Shown: positions 29,079-37,495 of the stretch, piece after piece | Position numbering within the stretch: position 1 is the first letter of the stretch | How the letters are laid out: the number at the start of each line of letters is the position of its first letter | Assembly: GCF_030687295.1 (NCBI RefSeq) | Contig: NZ_CP117425.1 | Span: 2,484,001-2,548,000, forward strand | Length of the DNA stretch: 64,000 nt | Source: Pseudomonas beijingensis | Lineage (GTDB): Bacteria > Pseudomonadota > Gammaproteobacteria > Pseudomonadales > Pseudomonadaceae | Reading direction: 5' to 3' | Notes under the pieces: model-generated | Database searches by the model: none | The model's input: the letters and a program-made list of their open reading frames with translations, nothing else | What the model was told of the DNA's origin: nothing | Made by a program: the position numbers and the translations under genes

Positions 29079-30128
29079 TTACATCACTGGATAATCGATA
29101 TAACCCACCGGACCTTTACCATAGAAGGTCTCCGGGTGCGCTTCGTTCAGCGGTGCATCGGCTTGCAAGCGGGCCGGCAGGTCCGGGTTGGCAATGAACG
29201 GCACGCCGAAGGCCACGGCATCGGCCTTGCCCTCGGCCAGCCAGGCGTTGGCGCTGTCCTTGGTGAAGCGTTCGTTGGCGATGTACGGGCCACCGAAAGC
29301 CTGCTTGAGTTGTGGGCCGATGCTGTCGTCGCCTTCTTTCTCACGGGAGCAGATGAAGGCGATGCCGCGCTTACCCAACTCGCGAGCCACGTAGCTGAAG
29401 GTTTCCAAGCGGTTTTCGTCGCCCATGTCATGGGAGTCGGCGCGTGGCGCCAGGTGCACGCCAACCCGGCCGGCCCCCCAGACTTCGATGGCTGCGTCGG
29501 TCACTTCCAACAGCAGGCGGGCACGGTTTTCCAGGGAGCCGCCGTAGTTGTCGGTGCGCTGGTTGGTGCTGCTTTGCAGGAACTGGTCAAGGAGATAGCC
29601 GTTGGCGCCGTGGATTTCCACGCCGTCGAAACCGGCGGCCTTGGCGTTCTCGGCACCGACACGGTAAGCGTCGACGATGTCGGCGATTTCAGCGGTTTCC
29701 AGTGCGCGCGGCGTTGGGTAGTCGGCCAGCGGACGCACCAGGCTCACGTGGCCCTTGGGTTGGATCGCGCTGGGCGCCACCGGGGTTTCACCGTTCAGAT
29801 ACGACGGATGGGAGATCCGGCCCACGTGCCACAGTTGCAGGAAGATCTTGCCGCCAGCGCCGTGGATCGCCTTGGTGATATTGGCCCAGCCGCGCACCTG
29901 ATCGTTGGACCAGATACCCGGCGTGTCCGGGTAGCCCACGCCCATCGGCGTGACGGAGGTCGCTTCGCTGAGGATCAGGCCGGCGGACGCGCGTTGCACG
30001 TAGTACTCGGCCATCAACGCGTTGGGCACGCGGCCTGCGTCGGCGCGGCAGCGGGTGAGCGGGGCCATGATGATGCGGTTCTTCAGCTCGATGTCGCCGA
30101 GTTTGATGGGGTCGAAAATAGTCGCCAT
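29079..30128 (-). CDS. xenB: Old yellow enzyme, XenB/NemA-type ene-reductase
   Basis: The 349-residue FMN-dependent alkene and nitro-group reductase opens 'MATIFDPIKLGDIELKNRII'. The FMN and active-site signatures are 'MAPLTRCRA', 'LQLWHVGRISHP' and 'FDGVEIHGANGYLLDQFLQ', with the His-Gly-Ala-Asn substrate pair present. It closely resembles XenB of P. fluorescens, which reduces nitroaromatics and enones using NAD(P)H. It is the last gene of an arsR-MFS-xenB operon. Confidence 0.9.
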   Translation of the reverse strand: MATIFDPIKLGDIELKNRIIMAPLTRCRADAGRVPNALMAEYYVQRASAGLILSEATSVTPMGVGYPDTPGIWSNDQVRGWANITKAIHGAGGKIFLQLWHVGRISHPSYLNGETPVAPSAIQPKGHVSLVRPLADYPTPRALETAEIADIVDAYRVGAENAKAAGFDGVEIHGANGYLLDQFLQSSTNQRTDNYGGSLENRARLLLEVTDAAIEVWGAGRVGVHLAPRADSHDMGDENRLETFSYVARELGKRGIAFICSREKEGDDSIGPQLKQAFGGPYIANERFTKDSANAWLAEGKADAVAFGVPFIANPDLPARLQADAPLNEAHPETFYGKGPVGYIDYPVM

Positions 30129-30162
30129 GAAAATACAACCTCGAAAGTGAAAGGGTTAACAG

Positions 30163-31329
30163 TCAATGAGTTGCCGGGGCCAGGTCGGCGTTGCCGCCCT
30201 GACGGAAAGTGATGAGGGTGACGAGCAGCGCCAGCACGGCCAGCGCGCCGGCGGCCAGGGGAACGGAGGTCAGGCCCAGGCCGTGGTCGATGACACTGCC
30301 GCCGACCCAGGCGCCCAGGGCGTTGCCGATGTTGAAGGCGCCAATGTTCAGGGTGGACACCAGGTTGGGTGCGTCTTTACCGAAGGTCACCACGTTGACT
30401 TGCAGGGCCGGTACGGCGGCGAAGCAGGCGGTGGCCCAGAGGAACAGGGTGATTTCACTGGGGATCAACGCCACGCTGGTCCAGCTCAGTACGGTGGACA
30501 CCACGGCCATGGTGAGGAAGACGCCCATCAGGGTGTTCGCCAGGCTCTTGTCCGCCAGCTTGCCGCCGATGATGTTGCCCAGGGTCAGGCCCAAGCCGAT
30601 CAGCACCAGGGTCCAGGTCACGCCACGGGGCGATACGCCGGTGACTTCACCCAACAATGGGGCGACGTAGGTGAACAGGGTGAACACCGACGCGGAGAAC
30701 AGCGCGGTCATGCTCAGGGACAGCCACAGGCCAGCGCCTTTGAGCGCGATGAGTTCCGAGCGCATGTCGAGTTTTTCTTCATCGCGTTTGGCGGGCAGGA
30801 AGCGGATCAGGCCGATCAGCGCTACCACGCCAATGACGGTCACGGCCCAGAAGGTCGAGCGCCAGCCGGCTTCCTGGCCCAGTGCGGTGCCCAGCGGCAC
30901 ACCGAGCACGTTGGCCAGGGTCAGGCCAGTGAACATCAGGGCCACGGCCGAGGCGCGCTTGTTGGGCGCCACCAGGCCAGCGGCCACCACCGAACCGATG
31001 CCGAAGAACGCGCCGTGGCACAGGGCCGTGACCACCCGGGCGAACATCAGCACGTTGTAGTCGCTGGCGATGGCGCAGAGCAGGTTGCCGACGATGAAAA
31101 TCCCCATCAACGCCACCAGGGCGGCCTTGCGCGGCAGTCGGGCGGTGGCCAGGGCCATGAACGGCGCACCGATGGCCACGCCCAGAGCGTAGCCGGTCAC
31201 CAGCCAGCCGGCGCCGGGAATCGACACGCCCAGGTCGGCCGCCACATCGGGCAACAGGCCCATGATGACGAACTCGGTGGTGCCGATGGCGAAGGCGCTC
31301 AGAGCCAGGATCAGGAGTGAGAGGGGCAT
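30163..31329 (-). CDS. MFS efflux transporter (DHA1, AraJ/YdhP-like)
   Basis: The 388-residue protein has twelve predicted membrane helices. It starts 'MPLSLLILALSAFAIGTTEF', which is characteristic of the sugar-efflux/AraJ-like DHA1 group ('FAIGTTEFVIMGLLPDVA'). Substrate is unknown. It lies 17 bp after the ArsR gene and 34 bp before xenB, so probably exports the electrophile that XenB reduces or its product. Confidence 0.85.
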   Translation of the reverse strand: MPLSLLILALSAFAIGTTEFVIMGLLPDVAADLGVSIPGAGWLVTGYALGVAIGAPFMALATARLPRKAALVALMGIFIVGNLLCAIASDYNVLMFARVVTALCHGAFFGIGSVVAAGLVAPNKRASAVALMFTGLTLANVLGVPLGTALGQEAGWRSTFWAVTVIGVVALIGLIRFLPAKRDEEKLDMRSELIALKGAGLWLSLSMTALFSASVFTLFTYVAPLLGEVTGVSPRGVTWTLVLIGLGLTLGNIIGGKLADKSLANTLMGVFLTMAVVSTVLSWTSVALIPSEITLFLWATACFAAVPALQVNVVTFGKDAPNLVSTLNIGAFNIGNALGAWVGGSVIDHGLGLTSVPLAAGALAVLALLVTLITFRQGGNADLAPATH

Positions 31330-31346
31330 GATGGGTCCTTGTCAGG

Positions 31347-31658
31347 TCAGAGCTCTTGGCTCATTTGCTTGAGGAACTGCTGGATCACTTCCTCGTTGCG
31401 TTTGAAGAAGTGCCATTGACCGACTTTCTGGCTGGTGATCAGCCCCGCCCGTTGCAACACCGCCAAGTGCGCAGACACCGTGGATTGCGACAGGCCGCAA
31501 CGCTGGTCGATCTGCCCGGCACAAATGCCGAACTCGTGGTTGTGCAACTGTTCCGGGAACTGGACCTTGGGGTCTTTGAGCCAGTTGAGGATGTCTCGCC
31601 GTACTGGGTGCGCCAGGGCTTTTATTATTTCGTCGAGGTCGAGGGTCATGGGTGGCAA
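31347..31658 (-). CDS. ArsR-family regulator
   Basis: The 103-residue winged-helix protein contains 'ALAHPVRRDILNWLKDP' and recognition region 'QIDQRCGLSQSTVSAHLAV'. There are no ELCVCDL-type metal cysteines at helix 3, so it may sense an organic electrophile or redox signal through the single Cys in 'FGICAGQID' or 'RCGLS'. It is the first gene of the operon with the MFS and XenB genes and faces a repeat-rich promoter. Confidence 0.88.
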   Translation of the reverse strand: MPPMTLDLDEIIKALAHPVRRDILNWLKDPKVQFPEQLHNHEFGICAGQIDQRCGLSQSTVSAHLAVLQRAGLITSQKVGQWHFFKRNEEVIQQFLKQMSQEL

Positions 31659-31680
31659 GCTCGGGGTGAGTAAAACGCTA

Positions 31681-31781
31681 TATCGCGATGGAGCGAACCT
31701 TAAATCGTTATTTTGCGATATACCAATATGGATTTGATCTGAGGATCGAATAAATCGCTATATCGGGTTATAACGATATTG
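31681..31781. promoter_or_regulatory. Candidate ArsR operators (ATCG/CGAT repeats)
   Basis: The intergenic region to acpH holds several imperfect inverted repeats with ATCG...CGAT arms: 'atcgcgat' (31682-31689), 'atcgttattttgcgat' (31704-31719) and 'atcgctatatcg' (31754-31765), followed by 'cgatatt'. Density and palindromy suggest operator sites; the assignment to the adjacent ArsR is inference. Confidence 0.4.
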
Positions 31782-31806
31782 GCGTGACGATGCTAAGCTG
31801 CTCGCC

Positions 31807-32391
31807 ATGAACTATCTCGCGCACCTGCACCTCGGCGGCCTCGGCCGGGAACAATTGCTCGGCAGTCTCTACGGCGATTTCGTCAAAGGGCCGCTGCAAG
31901 GGCAGTACGATGCCCGGATCGAAGCGGCGATTGCCTTGCATCGGCGCATCGACATGTACACCGACCGCCATCCCTTGGTGGACGTTGCCCTGTCGCGTTT
32001 TTCCACGGGACGCCGGCGCTATGCCGGGATCGTCCTCGACGTGTTTTTCGATCACTGTCTGGCCCGGGACTGGATGCTGTACGGCGAGGGGCCGCTGATG
32101 GATTTCACCTCTCGGGTGTACCAGGTACTCAATACCGAACCGCAACTGCCGGGGCGCCTGGCGCAGATCGCGCCTTATATGGCGGCGGATGATTGGCTGG
32201 GGTCTTATCAGGAATTCGAGGTGCTGGGGCAGGTGCTGCGGGGAATCTCCCGACGCCTGTCCCGGCCGGAGGAGCTGGCAGGGGCGATGCCGGAACTGGT
32301 CAGACTCTATGAGCCGTTGAGCGAGGATTTCCGGTTGTTCTATCCGCAGCTTCAGGATTTTGCGCTGAGCCAGATTGCACTACAAAACTAA
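31807..32391 (+). CDS. acpH: Acyl-carrier-protein phosphodiesterase
   Basis: The 194-residue HD-like metal hydrolase removes 4'-phosphopantetheine from ACP. The N-terminus 'MNYLAHLHLGGLGREQLLGS' and 'HRRIDMYTDRHPLV' with 'VLDVFFDHCLARDW' carry the conserved His/Asp residues of AcpH. Length equals the family norm. It is divergent from the arsR operon. Confidence 0.92.
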   Translation: MNYLAHLHLGGLGREQLLGSLYGDFVKGPLQGQYDARIEAAIALHRRIDMYTDRHPLVDVALSRFSTGRRRYAGIVLDVFFDHCLARDWMLYGEGPLMDFTSRVYQVLNTEPQLPGRLAQIAPYMAADDWLGSYQEFEVLGQVLRGISRRLSRPEELAGAMPELVRLYEPLSEDFRLFYPQLQDFALSQIALQN

Positions 32392-32482
32392 CTGTGGGAG
32401 CGGGCTTGCTCGCGAAAGCGGCGGTTCAGTCAACATCTCTGCTGAATGTTAAGCCGCCTTCGCGAGCAAGCCCGCTCCCACA
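32392..32482. repeat. REPIN (REP pair)
   Basis: The inverted REP pair ('gtgggagcgggcttgctcgc' and complement) begins at the acpH stop codon, between convergent acpH and olsA. Confidence 0.85.
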
Positions 32483-32505
32483 AGGGATTTCCACAGGTTC
32501 TCGGA

Positions 32506-33297
32506 TCAGGCCGCAATGGCAGGCCGCATTGGCGCTTGCTGTTTCTCGGGAATCGTCCCGAACAACGCCTTGTGCACCGCCTGTTGCGCCTGGAAAGCCA
32601 GGGCCGCGCGTTCCTGGCCGTGGCAGGCAATCGGTTTCAGCAGGTGGATGTGCACCTCGCCCCGATCATTGGCGAACAGGCGCATCAGGTGCGACAGCAA
32701 ATCATCATCGCCAATGAACGGTGCCAGCGAATCCGGTTCACCGTTGCGCAGGTAACGGATCGCCACCGGTTGCAACGCGACGTCGGCATCAATGGCTGCC
32801 GACAACAAGCGCCCGTGGAAGGTGCGCAGGGAGCGGCCATCGGTGGTGGTGCCTTCCGGGAACATCAGCAGCGGATGGGCCTGTTCCAGATGGCGGCTCA
32901 TTTGCTTGCGGATCAATTGGCTGTCACCCGACCCGCGCCGGATAAACAGGCTGCCGGCCTTGGCGGCCAGCCATCCGGCGACCGGCCAGGTGCGCACTTC
33001 GGCCTTGGACAGGAATGACATCGGCGTGAGCATGCCCAGCAACGGGATGTCGGTCCAGGACACATGGTTACTGACCCACAGCATCGGCCGTTGTGGCAGT
33101 TGACCGTGGACGGTGACGGAAAAGGGCAGGGCATGGCTCAGCCGCGCCATGAAGAAGCGCGACCAGCGCTGGCGACGAACCATCGAGTTGGCGACCCCCA
33201 GGCGTTCGAACAGGCCGAACACGCTGGCCATGCTCAGGCCCAGGGTCACCACCAGCAAGACTCGCGCAATACGCGCGTACACCCGCAACCGGCTCAT
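32506..33297 (-). CDS. olsA: Lyso-ornithine lipid O-acyltransferase OlsA
   Basis: The 263-residue membrane-bound 1-acyl-glycerol-3-phosphate-acyltransferase-like enzyme adds the second acyl chain to make ornithine lipid. The acyltransferase box HX4D is 'SNHVSWTDIPLLG' and the later block is 'MFPEGTTTDGRSL'. An N-terminal membrane helix lies at about residues 10-30. The ATG at 33297 overlaps the olsB stop (TAATG), so the earlier in-frame start is rejected. Confidence 0.92.
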   Translation of the reverse strand: MSRLRVYARIARVLLVVTLGLSMASVFGLFERLGVANSMVRRQRWSRFFMARLSHALPFSVTVHGQLPQRPMLWVSNHVSWTDIPLLGMLTPMSFLSKAEVRTWPVAGWLAAKAGSLFIRRGSGDSQLIRKQMSRHLEQAHPLLMFPEGTTTDGRSLRTFHGRLLSAAIDADVALQPVAIRYLRNGEPDSLAPFIGDDDLLSHLMRLFANDRGEVHIHLLKPIACHGQERAALAFQAQQAVHKALFGTIPEKQQAPMRPAIAA

Positions 33298-34052
33298 TAC
33301 ACCGCTGCCTTGAAGTGACGGGCGTAGCGCGGGCAGAGTTCGTCGCGTTTGAGCAGGATGAACACGTCGGCCACCTGAAAGTCTTCGTCCCAGCACGGCT
33401 CGCCGCAAATCTTCGCGCCCAGGCGCATGTAGGCCTTGAGCAGCGGTGGCATTTCGGCGATCACATTGGACGGCACGTCCAGGGTCGGCAGTGGTTTTTT
33501 CGGCACGGCTTGCAGGTGTTCGGTGCACAGGTAGCGTTCGCGCAGGCGCTGCATGATCGCCTGGGCCTGGATGCCGCCATCCTGCATCGGAATGCTCGCG
33601 CAGCCCATCAGGTAGCTGTAGCCGCCTTCGTTCAGGACCTCGGCCAGCTCGCCCCACAGTACGGCGATGGTGCCGCCGTTGCGGTAGGCCGGGTCGACGC
33701 AGGTGCGGCCGATTTCCAGGATCGGGCCCTTGAGATGGACCAGGCCGTGGAGGCTGAATTCTTCTTCGCTGTAGAACCGGCCCAGGCTGCTGGCGGCCTG
33801 GTGGTCGAGCAGGCGAGTGGTCGCCACGAGGCGGCCGGTGTTCAGGTCGCGTACGCCGATGTGGGCGCAGTGAACATCATAGTCATCCATGTCCAGACCC
33901 TTTTCCGCGCCCTTGAGCTTGGCGTTGAATTCGCCGCTGAAGACGTTGAAGCGCAGGGCCTGGGCTTCTTGCAAAGCGTGGGCGCCAATCAGGCGTTCGG
34001 CTTGCAGGCGGCGTTCATTGCCGGTGTCGCTGATGCGGGCGATCTGGGTCAT
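33297..34052 (-). CDS. olsB: Ornithine N-alpha-acyltransferase OlsB
   Basis: The 251-residue GNAT-like acyltransferase transfers 3-hydroxyacyl groups from ACP to ornithine, making lyso-ornithine lipid. Family motifs are '[18 protein letters not shown]', '[22 protein letters not shown]' and '[21 protein letters not shown]'. 'cggagatt' precedes the ATG. It forms a two-gene operon with olsA. Ornithine lipids replace phospholipids under phosphate starvation in Pseudomonas. Confidence 0.95.
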   Translation of the reverse strand: MTQIARISDTGNERRLQAERLIGAHALQEAQALRFNVFSGEFNAKLKGAEKGLDMDDYDVHCAHIGVRDLNTGRLVATTRLLDHQAASSLGRFYSEEEFSLHGLVHLKGPILEIGRTCVDPAYRNGGTIAVLWGELAEVLNEGGYSYLMGCASIPMQDGGIQAQAIMQRLRERYLCTEHLQAVPKKPLPTLDVPSNVIAEMPPLLKAYMRLGAKICGEPCWDEDFQVADVFILLKRDELCPRYARHFKAAV

Positions 34053-34198
34053 AGCGAATCTCCGTGCGGGCTGTTCAGTTGCAGCCTGTCGACTTTCTTT
34101 ATGCAGCCATGTTGTGCAAAGTCAGGCTATGTAGCCCCGGTGTCATCGCCATGAAGCTTTGGTGATGCTTATATGACAGCCTTCAAGGAGCCCCTCTC

Positions 34199-35083
34199 AT
34201 GCCCTGGCACACCCTGATCGAACGCGGCGAACGGCTGCCCACCCATCCGGACCTGGCTGAAGGTTATGCCGCGTTGTTGCAACGCCTGGGGCCGGTGACG
34301 CCGTTCGAGTTGGCCGTGGTTGGGGCTCGGTCGATGGCCACGCCGGGGCTGGCGTTCCTGGTCGGGTACCAGGCGGCGCTGCGGGTGCTTTGGCCGAGCG
34401 CGCCGCAGAGCCTTGGCGCCCTGTGTGCCACTGAACAACGCAGCCTGCGCCCGGCGGACATGCAAACCCGCCTCGACGACTTGCGCCTGAGCGGGCGCAA
34501 GGATTTCGTCACCGCCGGCGATGCCGCCGAGTGGCTGTTGATTGCCGCCCGCTGCGAAGCGCCCGGTGAAGCGCCACGGCTGAACCTGGCGGTGGCCTAT
34601 GCGGGCGAGCCCGGCGTGACCCTGGAAAAACTGCCCGCCATGGGCCTGATGCCCGACATCAGCCATGGTCGCGTGCTGCTTGACGGCGCGTTGTGCGAGT
34701 TGCTGGCAGGTGATGGTTGGGACGCCTACGTCAAACCGTTCCGCACCCTGGAAGACCTTTATGTGCTCAGTGCGATGACGGCTTGGTTGTATGGCGTCGG
34801 GCAGGAATGTGCCTGGCCCCAGGTGTTGCAACTGCGCCTGCTGGCGTTACTCGCCGGCTGCGCGGAAGTGAGTCGCCACAACCCTTCCAGCCCTGCCGGA
34901 CATGTGCTGCTGGGCGGGTTGTTCGCCCAGTTCCAAGGGCTCGACGGCGAACTCAATGCGGCCCTGGCCGCCGGGCCTGCGGCGTGGCGCGAGATGTGGA
35001 CGCGGGATAAGGGGGTGATGGACCTTGCGGCGGGGGCGCGGGCCAAACGGCTGGTCAAGGCGTTGGGATCTTCATTGGGTTGA
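34199..35083 (+). CDS. Acyl-CoA dehydrogenase-like protein
   Basis: The 294-residue protein resembles the short acyl-CoA-dehydrogenase-like proteins often annotated in Pseudomonas. Its middle, 'SGRKDFVTAGDAAEWLLIAA', matches the beta-domain flavin-binding stretch of that fold. The normal catalytic Glu region is not recognisable and the protein is about 90 residues shorter than true acyl-CoA dehydrogenases. Binding site 'caaggagccc' precedes the ATG. Its substrate is unknown. Confidence 0.65.
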   Translation: MPWHTLIERGERLPTHPDLAEGYAALLQRLGPVTPFELAVVGARSMATPGLAFLVGYQAALRVLWPSAPQSLGALCATEQRSLRPADMQTRLDDLRLSGRKDFVTAGDAAEWLLIAARCEAPGEAPRLNLAVAYAGEPGVTLEKLPAMGLMPDISHGRVLLDGALCELLAGDGWDAYVKPFRTLEDLYVLSAMTAWLYGVGQECAWPQVLQLRLLALLAGCAEVSRHNPSSPAGHVLLGGLFAQFQGLDGELNAALAAGPAAWREMWTRDKGVMDLAAGARAKRLVKALGSSLG

Positions 35084-35090
35084 AGGGCCT

Positions 35091-35204
35091 CATCGCGGGC
35101 AAGCCTTGCTCCCACAGGTCTACGGCAGACTGTCATTTTGGGATTGCACCTGTGGGAGCAAGGCTTGCACTAGAACTGTGGGAGCAAGGCTTGCCCGCGA
35201 TGGC
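35091..35204. repeat. Lone REP plus interrupted REP
   Basis: A lone REP lies at 35091-35117. At 35150-35204 a REP is cut after 'gggagcaaggcttgc' and restarts after 'actagaa' with a complete 'gtgggagcaaggcttgcccg'. The result is a direct duplication of the REP head around a CTAG tetranucleotide. Confidence 0.7.
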
Positions 35205-35285
35205 ATCAGTACTGTCGACACAAAATATCGAAACTGTCATCAAGTCTGAATAGGCTTCGAAGGTTCATCCCTGCGAGCCCCAAGC

Positions 35286-36380
35286 ATGTCCAAAGGCTGG
35301 TTCCTGATCCCGCTGCTGTTGCTCAACCTGAGCGTTCAGGCCGAAGACTGGCCCGGCGAGCAATGGCCAAGTGGCCCGACCCCCACCGGGCAGTCCATTG
35401 AAGCCTTGGAACAATACGCCTTCCCACCCCGGGACGATGCGAGCCGCGAGGGCATCCGCACCGACGCGTTGCTGGTGATCCAGGACGGTCGGCTGGTCTA
35501 CGAACGCTACGCCGGGCCGACCACCGCCCAGACACCGCACCTGACCTGGTCCATCAGCAAAAGCCTGCTGGCGACGGTGTTTGGCGTGGCCTACGGTGAA
35601 CAGCGCTTTGTCCTGGACGATCCGGTAGCCAAATACTATCCGCCACTGAGCCAGCATTCGGACATGACCCTGGCTGATCTTTTCCACTGGGCTTCGGGCC
35701 TGGACTGGCAGGAAGACTACGAATACGCACCGCTCAAGTCATCGGTGGTGGCGATGCTCTACACCCGCGGGCGTCATGACATGGCGGCGTTCACCGCGCA
35801 GCATGACAGCTTCAGCCCACCGGGGCAGGCGTTCCGCTATTCCAGCGGTGACAGCAACCTGTTGGCGGCGGCCCTGAAAAACATCGTCGGCGCGGCACGT
35901 TATCCCGATTATCCCTGGACGGCCCTGTTCGAACCCCTGGGCATCCGCCACGCCACTTGGGAAACCGATGCCAGTGGCACGTTCGTGGGATCGTCCTATG
36001 CCTACCTCACCGCGCGGGACTTGGCGCGTGTCGGGTTGTTGATGCAGCGGGACGGTCGTTGGGGCGAACGGCAACTGATCCCCAAGGATTGGATCGCGTT
36101 CAGCCGCGAACCGTTCGTGCACTTCCTTGCCGGCCAGGACGAAGCCGTGCCGGGCGGGCACTGGTGGCTCAACCGCGGCGCCGATCCAACGCTCCACCCC
36201 TGGCCCGATGCGCCGCCGGATACCTTCGCCGCCCTTGGTCATTGGGGCCAGGCGCTGTACGTCATTCCCAGCGCCAAACTGGTGATCGTGCGCTACGGCG
36301 ACGACCGCGACGGGAGCTATCGCCATAACGAACTGCTCAAGCGCGCCATGGCGGCGTTCGCCGGGAAGGTGCAGCCATGA
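35286..36380 (+). CDS. Secreted beta-lactamase-family serine hydrolase
   Basis: The 364-residue protein has a signal peptide ending 'LSVQAEDW'. The class C/penicillin-binding-like triad is visible: 'SISKSL' (S-x-x-K, near residue 95), 'YSSGDSN' (Tyr base region) and 'LGHWGQ' (in place of KTG). Such proteins are esterases, peptidases or amidases; true beta-lactamase activity is not implied. The next gene overlaps it by four bases (ATGA). Confidence 0.85.
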   Translation: MSKGWFLIPLLLLNLSVQAEDWPGEQWPSGPTPTGQSIEALEQYAFPPRDDASREGIRTDALLVIQDGRLVYERYAGPTTAQTPHLTWSISKSLLATVFGVAYGEQRFVLDDPVAKYYPPLSQHSDMTLADLFHWASGLDWQEDYEYAPLKSSVVAMLYTRGRHDMAAFTAQHDSFSPPGQAFRYSSGDSNLLAAALKNIVGAARYPDYPWTALFEPLGIRHATWETDASGTFVGSSYAYLTARDLARVGLLMQRDGRWGERQLIPKDWIAFSREPFVHFLAGQDEAVPGGHWWLNRGADPTLHPWPDAPPDTFAALGHWGQALYVIPSAKLVIVRYGDDRDGSYRHNELLKRAMAAFAGKVQP

Positions 36381-36688
36381 AGCGCAAAATATTGCTTACC
36401 TTGCTGTCGGTGCTGCTTATCGCCTTGTTCGGTTGGGTCTGGCTGGAGCGGGTGGCGCTGCGGGCCTTTCCCGACATTATCAGCGCCTACACCGCCAAGG
36501 AATACTGCTCGTGCCGCTATGTGATGGAGCAACCGGCCGAGTATTGCCGGGGGTATGTGAAGCAGTCAGTGCCCATCAGCGATTTACTCGAAACCGTTGA
36601 GGCCAAGCGCGTCACCGTCAGTGGGTTGGGGCGCAGCAACAGTGCGCAATGGCTGGGCGAGCGGCAGGGGTGTCGGTTGGAACCCTGA
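36377..36688 (+). CDS. Small membrane-anchored Cys-containing protein
   Basis: The 103-residue protein has an N-terminal membrane helix (about residues 5-22) and a periplasmic part with 'YCSCRYVMEQPAEYC' (15 residues, three Cys) and one further Cys near the C-terminus ('QGCRLEP'), enough for two disulphides. It overlaps the preceding serine hydrolase gene and probably works with it. No named family is recognised. Confidence 0.8.
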   Translation: MKRKILLTLLSVLLIALFGWVWLERVALRAFPDIISAYTAKEYCSCRYVMEQPAEYCRGYVKQSVPISDLLETVEAKRVTVSGLGRSNSAQWLGERQGCRLEP

Positions 36689-36718
36689 GCTGGGTACAAG
36701 GTCTGACGCCGATCCTAT

Positions 36719-36786
36719 TGTGGGAGCAAGGCTTGCCCGCGATGGCGTTTTAGGAATCGCCATCGCGGGCAAGCCTTGCTCCCACA
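36719..36786. repeat. REPIN (short spacer)
   Basis: The inverted REP pair 'gtgggagcaaggcttgcccg' and complement has an unusually short spacer of about 15 bp. Confidence 0.8.
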
Positions 36787-36903
36787 AACGAATCCCTTTA
36801 CCACAGGTTCTGTGTGTTCCTGGCAGTTATTGAAACAGACAGTTTGCAAGCGCCCTCGGCCCGGTTAAGGTTCGCCACAGGTTTATCTGCCCCCCGAGTG
36901 TGT

Positions 36904-37494
36904 ATGTTCAAGCGGTTTTTCCCTCACGCGATTGCCAGTTTGCTGCTGGCCTGCGCAGCGCTGCCGGCCCAGGCCGACTGGTACCTGGACGGTGAGTCGT
37001 CGCGGCTGTCGTTTATCAGCAGCAAAAATGGCAACGTCTCCGAGGTCCAGCGTTTCCTGGTGCTGCACGGCCAAGTCCAGCCCGACGGTTTGGCGCGCCT
37101 GGAAGTGGAACTGGAATCCATCAACAGCGGCATCCCCCTGCGGGACGAGCGCATGCGCGCCGAGCTGTTCGAGATCAAGCAATTTGCCGAAGCCACCGTC
37201 ACCGCCAAGATCGACCTGGCGCCGATCCAGGACCTGGCCAACGGCGCCCAGTTGGAGTTGCGCCTGCCGCTGACGGTGAACCTGCACGGCAAGCAGCACG
37301 AGTACCCGGTCGAACTGCTGGCGACGCGCCTGGATGAACGTCGCTTCCAAGTGGTGACCCTGGAACCGGTGGTGCTCAACGCGGCGGACTTCGATCTGGC
37401 GCCGGGTCTGGAAAAGCTGCGCAACCTGGCCGGGTTGTCGGCCATCAGCCTGTCGGTGCCGGTGAATGCGGTGCTGATCTTCACGGCGCGTTGA
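36904..37494 (+). CDS. YceI-family periplasmic protein
   Basis: The 196-residue protein starts at ATG 36904, with a signal peptide ending 'ALPAQADW'. The lipocalin-like YceI fold follows ('WYLDGESSRLSFISSKNG', 'MRAELFEIKQFAEATVTAKI', 'LPLTVNLHGKQHEYPVEL'). YceI proteins bind isoprenoid or amphiphilic ligands; the exact role here is unknown. The next gene begins one base after its stop. Confidence 0.9.
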   Translation: MFKRFFPHAIASLLLACAALPAQADWYLDGESSRLSFISSKNGNVSEVQRFLVLHGQVQPDGLARLEVELESINSGIPLRDERMRAELFEIKQFAEATVTAKIDLAPIQDLANGAQLELRLPLTVNLHGKQHEYPVELLATRLDERRFQVVTLEPVVLNAADFDLAPGLEKLRNLAGLSAISLSVPVNAVLIFTAR

Positions 37495-37495
37495 C

